A stretch of 64,000 nucleotides of DNA from Bacteroides ovatus (GTDB taxonomy: Bacteria > Bacteroidota > Bacteroidia > Bacteroidales > Bacteroidaceae), in NCBI RefSeq assembly GCF_001314995.1, contig NZ_CP012938.1:1-64000 (forward strand), given 5' to 3'. This document shows, piece after piece, positions 1-7,644 of this stretch. The position numbers and the translations under genes were made by a program. A model generated the notes under the pieces. The model was not told where the DNA came from. It did no database searches and saw only the letters and a list, made by a program, of their open reading frames with translations. Each line of letters begins with the position of its first letter. Position 1 is the stretch's first letter.

Positions 1-1
1 A

Positions 2-781
2 CTTTATGGTTATGAATTTGCTATTGCCGGTGAATTATTGAGGGATTATGGAGGATGGGATCGTGCGGACTTCGCAGCGTTCCAGAATTGGTTGCTTAAA
101 GTGTTCTATCCTGCTAATGATGATTTCCTGAAACGTCATCACGATACGAATGCGTTACATTATTGGGCTAACTGGTGTCTTTGTAATATAGCGGCTAAAA
201 TGGCTATCGGCATTGTAACCGATCGTCGTGATATTTATAATGAAGGTATTGCCCATTTGCAGACAGGTGATACAAACGGACGTTTACGTCGTGCTATCTA
301 TCACGATTATGCACCGGACTATAACTTTGCTCAATGGCAGGAAAGTGGACGTGACCAAGGACACACGTTGATGTGTGTCGGATTGATGGGAGTTATTTGT
401 CAGTTGGCATGGAGCCAGGGAGACGATTTCTTTGCTTATGATGATAATCTCTTCCTACGGGCCTGCGAATATGCCGCTTGTTGTAATTACACTAATGAGA
501 CTGTACCATATACTACTTATATATGGCAAAAACAGAGTCAATGGGGATATCCGATTCCGGAAGAACAAACAACACTTGGTGGTGGTAAATGGATCAAACG
601 TGCGATATGGGCGTTGCCTTACTATCATTACAAAGGGATAAAAAACATCTCGGATGATAATCTCAAATATACTAAGATTGCTACCGAATATGTAGGAATA
701 GAAGGCGGCGGCGGTTATTATGATGCTAACTCTGGTGGGTATGATGTACTTGGACTCGGTACATTGATGTATGCACAATAA
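2..781 (+). CDS. Alginate-lyase-superfamily protein, C-terminal part (5' end outside window)
   Basis: The frame is open from base 2, so the real start lies upstream of the window; the TTG at 38 is internal. The visible 259 residues align by eye with three full-length paralogs here (25306, 46150, 62201). Shared blocks are A(A/G)E(I/L)(M/L)R-Y-GW near the start, an N-A-L-HYW-x-NW motif, QxxESGRDQGH, and a C-terminal glycine-rich YDxxxLGxGTLM. This is the alpha/alpha-toroid fold of the alginate lyase superfamily. The HYW and GRDQGH motifs are the likely active-site region, by analogy with NNH-type lyases. Substrate is unknown; a uronic-acid polymer is inferred. The GH28-like gene starts 14 bp downstream, so the two are co-transcribed. 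PL38 is a possible family but I cannot confirm it. Confidence 0.75.
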   Translation, partial: LYGYEFAIAGELLRDYGGWDRADFAAFQNWLLKVFYPANDDFLKRHHDTNALHYWANWCLCNIAAKMAIGIVTDRRDIYNEGIAHLQTGDTNGRLRRAIYHDYAPDYNFAQWQESGRDQGHTLMCVGLMGVICQLAWSQGDDFFAYDDNLFLRACEYAACCNYTNETVPYTTYIWQKQSQWGYPIPEEQTTLGGGKWIKRAIWALPYYHYKGIKNISDDNLKYTKIATEYVGIEGGGGYYDANSGGYDVLGLGTLMYAQ

Positions 782-795
782 ATGAATAATTCAAA

Positions 796-2202
796 ATGAA
801 TAGATTGATACGAATAGCGCTTACATTTTTACTTGTAATGACTTCAGGAGTTATACAGGCAGAAATTGTCATCTATCCGGTGCCACAAGGCATCTACTAT
901 GCCCGTCACAATGACGATTATACAGTAAAAGTACGACAAGTGGGTGAAAAAGATTGGGTAGACCTTTATGAATATAATGTAAAGGTGGATATGGATACCA
1001 AGTCGGATGCAACCATGGTACAGTTTGATTTTTCCGGTAAAGTGGAAGTGCTGGTGCAAAAGAATAACGGGGAACTCCGTTCAGCAGTAGTGCGTCCACT
1101 ATCTAAAGGAATTCAGCCGGAGATAGACGGAAATTTTCTGCTGTTCACATTGGATAAACCACAAAAACTCTCTGTAGAGTTCAACGGTGACCGTTTGAAT
1201 AATCTGCATGTGTTTGCCAATCCGATCATTGAGAATGTGCCTGATAAGAATGATCCGAATGTGATGTATTTTGAGTCCGGTATACACGAACCCACAGATG
1301 TGGCAGGCAAATGCTTCCGTATTCCTTCCAACACGACTGTCTATCTGGAAGGTGGAGCGGTGCTGAAAGGTTGCCTGACTTGCGACAGTGTAGAGAATGT
1401 AAAGATTCTCGGACACGGTATGTTGCTTGAACCGCAGCAGGGAATATCGGTGGCATACTCCAAGAATGTACTGATTGATGGAATTACAGTTGTCAACTCC
1501 CGTCACTATACAGTTTCCGGTGGACAATCACAGGGAATTACTATCAAGAATTTGAAATCATTCAGTTATCAGGGTTGGAGTGATGGATTGGATTTTATGT
1601 CTTGCTCGGATGTAGTGATTGATGATGTTTTTCTTCGTAATTCAGACGACTGTATAGCCATCTATACGCATCGTTGGAATTATTATGGAGATTCTCGTAA
1701 TATCCGTGTACTTAATTCTACACTATGGGCGGATATTGCTCACCCTATCAATATCGGTACGCATGGAAATACGAAAACAGGAGATGAGGTTTTAGAAGAT
1801 ATATTGTTCAAGAATATCGATATCTTGGAACATGATGAGGACGATCGTGATTACCAAGGCTGCATGACTATTAATGTAGGAGATCACAATCTGGCACAAA
1901 ACATCACTTTTGAGGATATTCGTGTGGAACATATCCAGGAAGGACAGTTATTTCATCTTCGGGTGATGTATAACCAAAAATATAACACAGGTCCCGGCAG
2001 AGGTGTCAGAAACATAACGTTCCGTAACATTTCATGTACCGGAAAATATATCAATCCTTCTTTGATGGAAGGTTATGATAAGAATAGGAAGGTTGAGAAT
2101 ATTTTGTTTGAGAACATAATGTTGAACGGCAAACGGATCGCCTCTTTGGAAGAACTGAATATAGATAAAAAAGATTTTGTAGGGAAGATACAGATAAAGT
2201 AG
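796..2202 (+). CDS. GH28-like right-handed beta-helix glycan-active protein
   Basis: A 468-residue protein with a Sec signal peptide (about residues 1-22), an N-terminal beta-sandwich region (about 25-160), then a parallel beta-helix with repeated NI/NV-L-I-x-x-(I/V) coils. The helix resembles polygalacturonase family GH28: WSDGLD (Asp263, Asp266) sits where GH28 has NTD, and NSDDC (Asp284, Asp285) where it has the catalytic Asp pair. HPINIG-HG stands in for the GH28 HG motif. The GH28 RIK motif is not visible. It is therefore probably a secreted or periplasmic hydrolase or related enzyme on a uronate-containing glycan, with an altered subsite. A close paralog lies at 28350. It is 14 bp downstream of the lyase-like gene, in the same operon. 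Confidence 0.7.
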   Translation: MNRLIRIALTFLLVMTSGVIQAEIVIYPVPQGIYYARHNDDYTVKVRQVGEKDWVDLYEYNVKVDMDTKSDATMVQFDFSGKVEVLVQKNNGELRSAVVRPLSKGIQPEIDGNFLLFTLDKPQKLSVEFNGDRLNNLHVFANPIIENVPDKNDPNVMYFESGIHEPTDVAGKCFRIPSNTTVYLEGGAVLKGCLTCDSVENVKILGHGMLLEPQQGISVAYSKNVLIDGITVVNSRHYTVSGGQSQGITIKNLKSFSYQGWSDGLDFMSCSDVVIDDVFLRNSDDCIAIYTHRWNYYGDSRNIRVLNSTLWADIAHPINIGTHGNTKTGDEVLEDILFKNIDILEHDEDDRDYQGCMTINVGDHNLAQNITFEDIRVEHIQEGQLFHLRVMYNQKYNTGPGRGVRNITFRNISCTGKYINPSLMEGYDKNRKVENILFENIMLNGKRIASLEELNIDKKDFVGKIQIK

Positions 2203-2226
2203 CTAACAAATAAAAGATTGTGTTGA

Positions 2227-2318
2227 TTTTACCCTCACACTCTCACCCGGCTCTCAATCCCTTTATCCATCGTACTTTCGTGGGTGAGGGTAAAGGTGAG
2301 GGTAGTGTGAGGGTAAAA
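2227..2318. repeat. Intergenic palindromic element rich in ACCCTCAC/GTGAGGGT
   Basis: TTTTACCCTCACACT (2227-2241) is the exact reverse complement of 2304-2318, and CTCACCC (2242-2248) pairs with GGGTGAG (2282-2288). The right arm carries an extra 15-base stretch. It lies just after the GH28-like stop and could fold as a long hairpin (terminator) or be a dispersed REP-like sequence. The rest of 2203-2488 shows only a short direct repeat of GAGACAGAAT (2448 and 2474). Confidence 0.6.
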
Positions 2319-2488
2319 CTTACTCTCACACTGTCGACGCTTACCAAATGATATAAGTATGCATTGGCATTGAAAGGTTTAGCTATTGAGAGAACAGTCC
2401 GTTGTATTTATTGTATCGGAATTATATGATTATAACTAAAAGCCTAGAGACAGAATGGTTGTTTCTTGTCTTTGAGACAGAATCTTCC

Positions 2489-2516
2489 TGTAGTGTACTG
2501 AATAAGTTGACACTTC
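2489..2516 (+). repeat. IS3-family left terminal inverted repeat
   Basis: Starts TGTAGTGTACTGAAT and ends GTTGACACTTC. It matches the reverse complement of the right end with a few substitutions and two 1-nt gaps. Confidence 0.8.
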
Positions 2517-2533
2517 TCAAATTCGAAATTCAC

Positions 2534-2914
2534 ATGGAAGAATTAAAAAAGAAGTACACTCCTTACACAGAATCTGAACGAATGTCTTATATTCGTGAGT
2601 ATTTATCGACTTCCGAAACGAAGTATCAGTTTGCTAAGCGTACCGGTATTTGCCGACGTCTGCTGATTCTTTGGCTCGAAAAGTATCATATAAATGATAA
2701 AGTTATGAATACAGAACAGCCCTCTTTAAGCAAAGCCTCTGATGAGTCTCTCAATGAACTGGAAAAAGAACTCGCTGCATTGCGTGCCGAAAACCGCAAA
2801 CTTCAGCGTGCCCTTCAGGAGGAAAGTCTTCGTCATGAAGCTTGTGAGGAATTGATTAATCTTGCGGAGTCAACCTATCACATCAAGGTTCGAAAAAACT
2901 CCGATGCCAAGTAA
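2534..2914 (+). CDS. IS3-family transposase OrfA (HTH/leucine-zipper subunit)
   Basis: A 126-residue DNA-binding subunit. An N-terminal helix-turn-helix region (about residues 8-45, around FAKRTGICRRLLILWLEKY) is followed by a leucine-zipper-like coiled coil (LNELEKELAALRAENRKLQ, about 75-105) that in this family dimerises OrfA and OrfAB. An in-frame opening reaches 2402, but the ATG at 2534 is chosen because the upstream codons cross the IS terminal repeat. The gene ends in an A-rich slippery site that puts ribosomes into the orfB frame to make the fused transposase. Confidence 0.88.
   Translation: MEELKKKYTPYTESERMSYIREYLSTSETKYQFAKRTGICRRLLILWLEKYHINDKVMNTEQPSLSKASDESLNELEKELAALRAENRKLQRALQEESLRHEACEELINLAESTYHIKVRKNSDAK
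2893..2899 (+). other. Programmed -1 frameshift heptamer A AAA AAC
   Basis: In the orfA frame the bases split as A, AAA, AAC, the canonical X XXY YYZ slippery heptamer. Slipping back by one enters the orfB frame, which is open from here through 3870, so an OrfAB fusion is made without a separate orfB start. This is typical of IS3-family elements. Confidence 0.8.
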
Positions 2915-2922
2915 TCGACACC

Positions 2923-3870
2923 TTGTCACAGGGGAACTCTGCCCGTCATATGCGCGGCAGTCTGCAGTTCCTCTGTGATTACTTCGGCATAACCAGACAA
3001 GGTTATTATAAGCATGTCAACAGAAAAAAGGAAATAGACATCCTCACATCAAGCATTGTGCTGTATTGTAATGAGTTACGTAAACTTATGCCTAAGGCTG
3101 GTATGCGTGAACTCTATGCATGCTGCCTCCGCAAGTTTGGTGTCAGGATGGTCATTGGGCGTGATCAATGCTATAATATTTTTCGTGCTAATGGCCTGTG
3201 TCAACGTGTCAGGCATGTGAGACCAAAGACAACAAATTCCAATCATAATTATTACATTTATCCGGACTTGCTGAATGTCACTCCTAAATTTGTAGCTGAC
3301 ACATTCGGTTCAATGGTTGTAGCGGACATAACCTATGTTGCCACGTGCCAGGGATGGGCTTACCTGTCCCTTCTTACCGATGCGGGCAGTCGGGCCATAG
3401 TCGGATATGCCCTGTGCAAAACACTCGAAGCGGAAGGTCCTTTAAAGGCACTGAGGATGGCTATGGACTTTTACAACAGATACAATGTTGATTTGAATAA
3501 TCTGATACACCATTCTGACCGGGGAGTGCAATACTGCTCAAACCTGTATGTAGGTATGCTCAAGAAACATCATATTAATATCAGTATGACTCAGTGTGGG
3601 GATCCGCTACATAATGCTCTGGCTGAACGGATGAATAACACGATCAAGAATGGGTGGCTTTTTGACTGTACAGATGACAGCTTTGAACAATTGGATAAAC
3701 GTATAGCCGATGCCATATATGCATACAATTATGTTAGACCGCATCAAGGCATACAAATGAGAACTCCGATGGAATATATTCGTAAATGCAGTGGAAAGGT
3801 AGCTGAAGTCCCGCTCGTCGGGACGGGTGCTCCCGCCCCTATTCTTATGGATTACGCAAGCGAATTTTGA
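2923..3870 (+). CDS. IS3-family transposase OrfB (DDE catalytic domain)
   Basis: About 315 residues with an rve-type integrase core. The DDE triad is visible as VADITYV (first Asp), HHSDRGVQY (second Asp) and ALAERMNNTIK (Glu), followed by the YNYVRPHQGI signature. The nominal start is a TTG codon; the protein is more likely made as OrfAB through the slippery site at 2893. The last codon before the stop and the TGA itself (ending 3870) are supplied by the inserted IS110 element. Joining the flanks across that insertion gives the ending ASEVVN followed by TAA inside the right terminal repeat. Only the last few residues changed, so the protein may still work. Confidence 0.9.
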   Translation: MSQGNSARHMRGSLQFLCDYFGITRQGYYKHVNRKKEIDILTSSIVLYCNELRKLMPKAGMRELYACCLRKFGVRMVIGRDQCYNIFRANGLCQRVRHVRPKTTNSNHNYYIYPDLLNVTPKFVADTFGSMVVADITYVATCQGWAYLSLLTDAGSRAIVGYALCKTLEAEGPLKALRMAMDFYNRYNVDLNNLIHHSDRGVQYCSNLYVGMLKKHHINISMTQCGDPLHNALAERMNNTIKNGWLFDCTDDSFEQLDKRIADAIYAYNYVRPHQGIQMRTPMEYIRKCSGKVAEVPLVGTGAPAPILMDYASEF

Positions 3871-4877
3871 TAATTTCTCGAAAAAAAAGCATCCGTCCTA
3901 ATTACAGCGAACATAATCGTAACTAATTTCGCTCTAACTGCATTCAGAACCGACATCTTATTTTTTCCCTCTTCGACCTTTCTGTCATAATATTTCTTCA
4001 ATGGACTATTTTTCACTTGTGAAACAGATAGTGCCGCCATATGTAGCAAATGCTTGATGCTCTTGTCAGCCCTATTAGATACTCTATTTTTAGAACGTTG
4101 GCTACTTCCTGACACATAGACGAACGGAACAACTCCTGCATGACAGCAAAACTTCCTGGGATCAGTAAAAGAAGTGAAAGCATCTGTTTCCATGATCATC
4201 TTCAGTGCAACACGTTCCCCAACTCCATCCACAGACATGAGTAAATCCATTTGATGAGCAATGACAGGTGCCTGATTTATAAGTTCTTTTATTTCAAGGT
4301 CTATTTGTGCTATGTAATCCGTAAATGTATTGATAATCCCTTCAACTCTATTGCATTTAGCAATATATATTGAGTGTTCCATATAGTCTACCTGATCTTT
4401 TAGCTGGGATTGATATTTAGCCCTATCTGCAACAAGCATACTGCGTTCTGTTGATAAGTTTTTGAGTTTTTGTATTATAAGCTCTGATGCGGTATACGGT
4501 TGTAGGCAATCATTATATCTTTCTGCATACATTGCTATTCGGCAGGCATCTATTTTATCATTTTTGCCACGAGGTATTCCATGACAATATTTTATTTTAG
4601 CTGCATCTTCCAAACATAAGTAGACTCCTATACTTTTTGTTGCACAGACCAAAGGATAGGTATATTGCCCTGTATGTTCCGCACAGACAACCAAACTGTC
4701 CTCAGAGAGGAAAAATTTCTCAAACGTTCTTGTTAACCAAGATTTAATAGAGGATAGATCATTAGGAATAACATCATAAAGGATGTCCTTACCGTTACTC
4801 CTTAAACATAAATCCAATTTTTTCTTACTCACATCAACTCCTAAATAAAAAACTTTCATACTTTTGTTTTTGAACAT
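3852..4877 (-). CDS. IS110-family DEDD transposase/recombinase
   Basis: A 341-residue protein. The N-terminal DEDD (RuvC-like) domain shows YLGVDVSKKKLDL, CAEHTGQY and KNDKIDA. The C-terminal IS116/IS110/IS902 domain shows LMSVDGVGERVALKMI and the serine-bearing segment around YVSGSSQRSKNRVSNRADK. These enzymes move a circular element into a target chosen by a bridge RNA. The upstream noncoding region is about 400 nt and there is nearly none downstream, the IS110-subgroup layout. The stop codon (3852-3854) lies outside the 8-bp repeat that marks the element boundary, so it comes from the target DNA. Confidence 0.9.
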   Translation of the reverse strand: MFKNKSMKVFYLGVDVSKKKLDLCLRSNGKDILYDVIPNDLSSIKSWLTRTFEKFFLSEDSLVVCAEHTGQYTYPLVCATKSIGVYLCLEDAAKIKYCHGIPRGKNDKIDACRIAMYAERYNDCLQPYTASELIIQKLKNLSTERSMLVADRAKYQSQLKDQVDYMEHSIYIAKCNRVEGIINTFTDYIAQIDLEIKELINQAPVIAHQMDLLMSVDGVGERVALKMIMETDAFTSFTDPRKFCCHAGVVPFVYVSGSSQRSKNRVSNRADKSIKHLLHMAALSVSQVKNSPLKKYYDRKVEEGKNKMSVLNAVRAKLVTIMFAVIRTDAFFSRNYQNSLA

Positions 4878-5274
4878 TAAACAAAAAAGAAAGGACCTGA
4901 ACTTGACCTAATAACCTTAAACAGGTTTACTGAAATTCTTATATGGGTTTGAGTTCAAGGAAGGAGCAAAAGGACCGAATAGGGACTTAGACTTGACTTC
5001 TATTGCCGCTGATGGTTTTCCTTTTGCTTTCCTTTCAATATCAATTCAAAGATAAATATTTTGATGCTGCAAATCTAAGGTTGCCGCTAGGGCGATCCCC
5101 GAGCGAAGAGTTTTTGTTATTTAATGAAAGTTTACAGCCCGAAGTCTTGCACTTATAAGAGAAGATACATAATTTTGCAAAATATCTAAAATGACAACTT
5201 ATACAGGAATTACAAAGGGACAAGTAAACTTATTTAGGTTTTAAAAAATATTGAGTAAACTAACTTAGGTATAA
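3857..5274 (-). mobile_element. IS110-family element nested in the IS3 right end
   Basis: CAAGCGAA occurs at 3857-3864 and again at 5275-5282, bracketing a 1418-bp unit that holds the transposase and its long leader. Deleting one copy with the unit restores a continuous IS3 right end and a plausible orfB terminus. The exact crossover dinucleotide inside CAAGCGAA cannot be set from one copy. Confidence 0.75.
4878..5274 (-). ncRNA. Candidate bridge-RNA region of the IS110-family element
   Basis: This is about 400 nt between the recombinase start and the element end, with no convincing gene; a 60-codon opening at 5041-5223 has no family features. In IS110-subgroup elements this position encodes the structured bridge RNA that pairs with target and donor DNA. 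Read on the minus strand, it contains CTTCGCT (5102-5108) and ACTTCG (5139-5144), both present in the target ACTTCGCTTGCG, and GCAAG (5146-5150), the complement of CTTGC across the core. These short matches could be chance. Structure and ends are not established. Confidence 0.35.
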
Positions 5275-5280
5275 CAAGCG

Positions 5281-5309
5281 AAGTTGTCAACTAAATCCAG
5301 TACAGTACA
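5281..5309 (+). repeat. IS3-family right terminal inverted repeat
   Basis: Ends CCAGTACAGTACA. Its reverse complement starts TGTACTGTACTGGAT and matches the left repeat. The IS110-family element abuts its inner side. Confidence 0.8.
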
Positions 5310-5319
5310 TCCTGCTTTA

Positions 5320-5436
5320 GAAACTATAGTTTCCCGCCTTTGGAACTGGAGTTTCGAGCCTTTGGAACTAAAGTTTCAAGACGGGAAACCATCAGTTTCA
5401 ACGCTTGAAACAAAATGTTTCCCGCCTTGAAACAAA
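5320..5436. repeat. Degenerate tandem array, about 22-bp period, palindromic GAAACT/AGTTTC units
   Basis: Five units of 22, 22, 20, 23 and 22 bp start at 5320, 5342, 5364, 5384 and 5407, with a partial sixth at 5429. Each begins G(A/G)AAC or GAAA and most contain GTTTC followed by CGCCTT or GAGCCTT. The units are short imperfect palindromes. The array lies between the IS and the 3' end of uxuA; the remaining bases to 5487 show nothing else. Confidence 0.7.
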
Positions 5437-5487
5437 TAACGAGGTTATTGCTCTGACGAAGCTCTGACTATATCAGTACTGTAATGA

Positions 5488-6675
5488 TTATAATATTATC
5501 TGTCGTCTTTTCTCATCATCTACTACAGCCATCATTCCCTCTACTTGTGCAAGAGCCAGCATACGTCCGTGGAAGGAATATCCCGGATTATAACCTTTAT
5601 CTTCATCTCCCAGCATCATTCGTCCGTGGTCTACACGCATTGGTAATCCCGGATTCTCATTTTCGAAGATACGGATAAGATCAATCAGATGTCCTCTTCC
5701 CGTAAGATGGGAGCTTTCAATGAAGTTTCCACCTTGCATGGCAGCTGTGCTGCGCAGATGTACGAAATGAGTTCTTTTTGCAAATTTCTTAGCCAACTCA
5801 CGTGTATCGTTATGTTCGTCTGCACTCAAAGAGCCTGCACAGAAAGTCAATCCATTATGAGGATTATCTACGGCATTCAGGAACCATTCAATATCATTTT
5901 CATTGGTAACGATACGTGGTAAACCTAATACCTGGAATGGAGGGTCATCCGGATGTACGCACATATTAACTCCATATTCTTCGCATACAGGCATGATTGC
6001 AGATAAGAAATAACGCATATTTTCACGCAAAGCATCCCGGTTTATATCTTTGTACAAAGCAAGTAACCGCTTGAAGATGGAAACCGGATTTTTATCTCCT
6101 TCTTTGATATTGCCATTAACAAAACCTTGAGTCTTGACAATGATCGTATCAATCAAAGCGTCTTTTTCTGCTTCTGTGATAACCTTATCCAACTCGGCAA
6201 CTTTCTGAAGTTCTTCTTCAGTGTAATCTTTTTCAGCTCCTTCACGTTCCAAGATTCGGATATCGAAATAAGCAAAGCGAATACGGTCGTAATAAAGTGA
6301 ACTGGTTCCGTCCGGCCAGGGGTGTTGCAAGTCTGTACGTATCCAGTCGATAACGGGCATGAAATTATAACACACTGTCTTTATGCCGCATTTACCCAAA
6401 TTGGCAAGGCTTACTTTGTAGTTCTCAATCAACTGTTCACGTTCCGCTCCTGCGTATTTGATTGCTTCACATACAGGAAGACTTTCCACTACCGACCAAC
6501 GTAAACCATAAGATTCGATGTATGATTTCAAATCGTTAATAGCTTCTACTGTCCATATTTCACCATTCGGTACATCATGCAGGGCAGTGACAATCCCTTC
6601 TACCCCTATTTGTCGGAGCATCGGCAAGGTTATCTTATCCTTTTTGCCGAACCATCTCCAAGTCTTTTCCATCAT
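5488..6675 (-). CDS. uxuA: Mannonate dehydratase
   Basis: A 395-residue cytosolic TIM-barrel enzyme that dehydrates D-mannonate to 2-keto-3-deoxygluconate in glucuronate catabolism; full length for UxuA. Signature stretches are the N-terminal KTWRWFGKKDKITL, VPNGEIW, YNFMPVIDW, metal-site segments CVHPDDPPF and THFVHLRST, RVDHGRMML and GYNPGYSFHGR. It starts MM; either Met could be used. It lies 35 bp downstream of the SDR oxidoreductase on the same strand, so the two form an operon giving two consecutive steps (fructuronate to mannonate to KDG). Its place beside lyase and GH genes suggests it handles uronates released by the neighbouring glycan loci. Confidence 0.95.
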   Translation of the reverse strand: MMEKTWRWFGKKDKITLPMLRQIGVEGIVTALHDVPNGEIWTVEAINDLKSYIESYGLRWSVVESLPVCEAIKYAGAEREQLIENYKVSLANLGKCGIKTVCYNFMPVIDWIRTDLQHPWPDGTSSLYYDRIRFAYFDIRILEREGAEKDYTEEELQKVAELDKVITEAEKDALIDTIIVKTQGFVNGNIKEGDKNPVSIFKRLLALYKDINRDALRENMRYFLSAIMPVCEEYGVNMCVHPDDPPFQVLGLPRIVTNENDIEWFLNAVDNPHNGLTFCAGSLSADEHNDTRELAKKFAKRTHFVHLRSTAAMQGGNFIESSHLTGRGHLIDLIRIFENENPGLPMRVDHGRMMLGDEDKGYNPGYSFHGRMLALAQVEGMMAVVDDEKRRQIIL

Positions 6676-6710
6676 AGTCTTTCTCTTTATAACAGGCTAT
6701 TATTTATTGC

Positions 6711-7526
6711 TTAAACTCCGCTGAATGCACTGAAACCACCATCAATAGGTAACATTGCTCCGGTTACGAAGCTAGCGGCTTCACTACACAGGAAATGCAC
6801 TGCACCATTCAACTCTTTGATGTCACCGAAACGTTTCATTGGAGTTTTAGCCAATACTTTCTTGCTTCTATCTGTCAGTGTACCATCTGGGTTGATAAGC
6901 ACACGACGATTTTGATCGCCGATGAAGAAACCCGGTGCAATAGCATTTACACGGATACCATCACCGTATTTAAGTGCCATTTCGCTTGCCAGCCATTGAG
7001 TGAAATTGGCTACGGCAGTTTTTGCAGCCGAATATCCCGGTACACGGGTGATAGCGCTGTATGCTGCCATTGAGGATACATTAATGATACATCCTTTGCC
7101 TTGTTTTGCCATTACTTTACCGAATATCATAGACGGATAGACTGTCCCATTCATATTCAGATTAGTCACTTTTTCCCAGCAAGAGATATCCATATCATAG
7201 AAGTGCTGATCTGGCTCAAGAGTAGCTCCCGGCATATTGCCACCGGCAATGTTCAATAGAATATCGATCTGTCCCCATTTGGCTACGACTTCTTCGGCTA
7301 CTTTCTCCAGGCTGGCGATGTCAAGTACATTACCAATGATACCGATTACATCGTCACCGTATTGCTTAAGTTCAGCCACGCGGTTGTCCAGTTGCTCCTG
7401 ACGAATGTCAATAGCTACTACTTTTGCTCCTTGCTGTACAAAGTGTTGGGCAATATTTCCACCCAGTACACCACCTGCTCCGGTAATAACAGCGACTTTA
7501 CCGGCAATACTAAATAATTCGTTCAT
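6711..7526 (-). CDS. SDR-family D-mannonate oxidoreductase (fructuronate reductase-like)
   Basis: A 271-residue short-chain dehydrogenase/reductase. The Rossmann glycine motif is VITGAGGVLGG near residue 14, LLNIAGG is the NNAG equivalent, and the catalytic Ser and YSAAK motif follow in NVSSMAA...YSAAKTAV. The C-terminal GAMLPIDGG is typical of classical SDRs. Coupling to uxuA implies oxidation/reduction between mannonate and fructuronate using NAD(P)H. Sequence alone cannot exclude a related polyol or gluconate substrate. It is transcribed divergently from the AraC gene across a 118-bp intergenic region. Confidence 0.82.
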   Translation of the reverse strand: MNELFSIAGKVAVITGAGGVLGGNIAQHFVQQGAKVVAIDIRQEQLDNRVAELKQYGDDVIGIIGNVLDIASLEKVAEEVVAKWGQIDILLNIAGGNMPGATLEPDQHFYDMDISCWEKVTNLNMNGTVYPSMIFGKVMAKQGKGCIINVSSMAAYSAITRVPGYSAAKTAVANFTQWLASEMALKYGDGIRVNAIAPGFFIGDQNRRVLINPDGTLTDRSKKVLAKTPMKRFGDIKELNGAVHFLCSEAASFVTGAMLPIDGGFSAFSGV

Positions 7527-7555
7527 GGTTCTATCAAATGTTTTTATGATGGATG

Positions 7556-7621
7556 CAAAAATAGCGGGTTTTTACACATGCTATGATGCGTATCTTTGCA
7601 AGATATTTACTTATCTTTGCA
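7556..7621. promoter_or_regulatory. Divergent promoter region between SDR/uxuA and the AraC regulator
   Basis: On the minus strand CAAAAATA (7556-7563) reads as a -7 box TATTTTTG for the SDR-uxuA operon. On the plus strand TATCTTTGCA occurs twice, at 7591-7600 and 7612-7621, a direct repeat 21 bp apart; the second copy is a good TAnnTTTG box for the AraC gene. The repeat may also be a binding site. Confidence 0.5.
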
Positions 7622-7644
7622 AAAGTAGTTTAGAAAGGAGATTT

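Larger units (their letters stand above)
2489..5309 (+). mobile_element. IS3-family insertion sequence, interrupted by an IS110-family element
   Basis: Terminal inverted repeats begin TGTA and end TACA: about 25 of 30 positions match between 2489-2516 and the reverse complement of 5281-5309. The trinucleotide TCC abuts both ends (2486-2488 and 5310-5312), fitting the 3-bp target duplication usual in this family. Removing the nested 1418-bp IS110 element leaves about 1.4 kb, the normal IS3 size. It carries orfA and orfB with a -1 frameshift site. Confidence 0.85.

Noticed and set aside
2402..2533. 44-codon N-terminal extension of IS3 OrfA
   Set aside because: It crosses the left terminal repeat and flanking DNA; the ATG at 2534 gives the usual OrfA length.
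2893..2930. Broken transposase (orfA stop before orfB)
   Set aside because: The A AAA AAC heptamer in the correct frame shows a programmed -1 frameshift rather than a mutation.
5041..5223. 60-codon minus-strand open frame in the IS110 leader
   Set aside because: No family features, and it lies in the region expected to encode the noncoding bridge RNA.
5320..5436. Possible CRISPR array
   Set aside because: The units are contiguous and similar throughout, with no unique spacers between identical repeats, and no cas genes are in the window.
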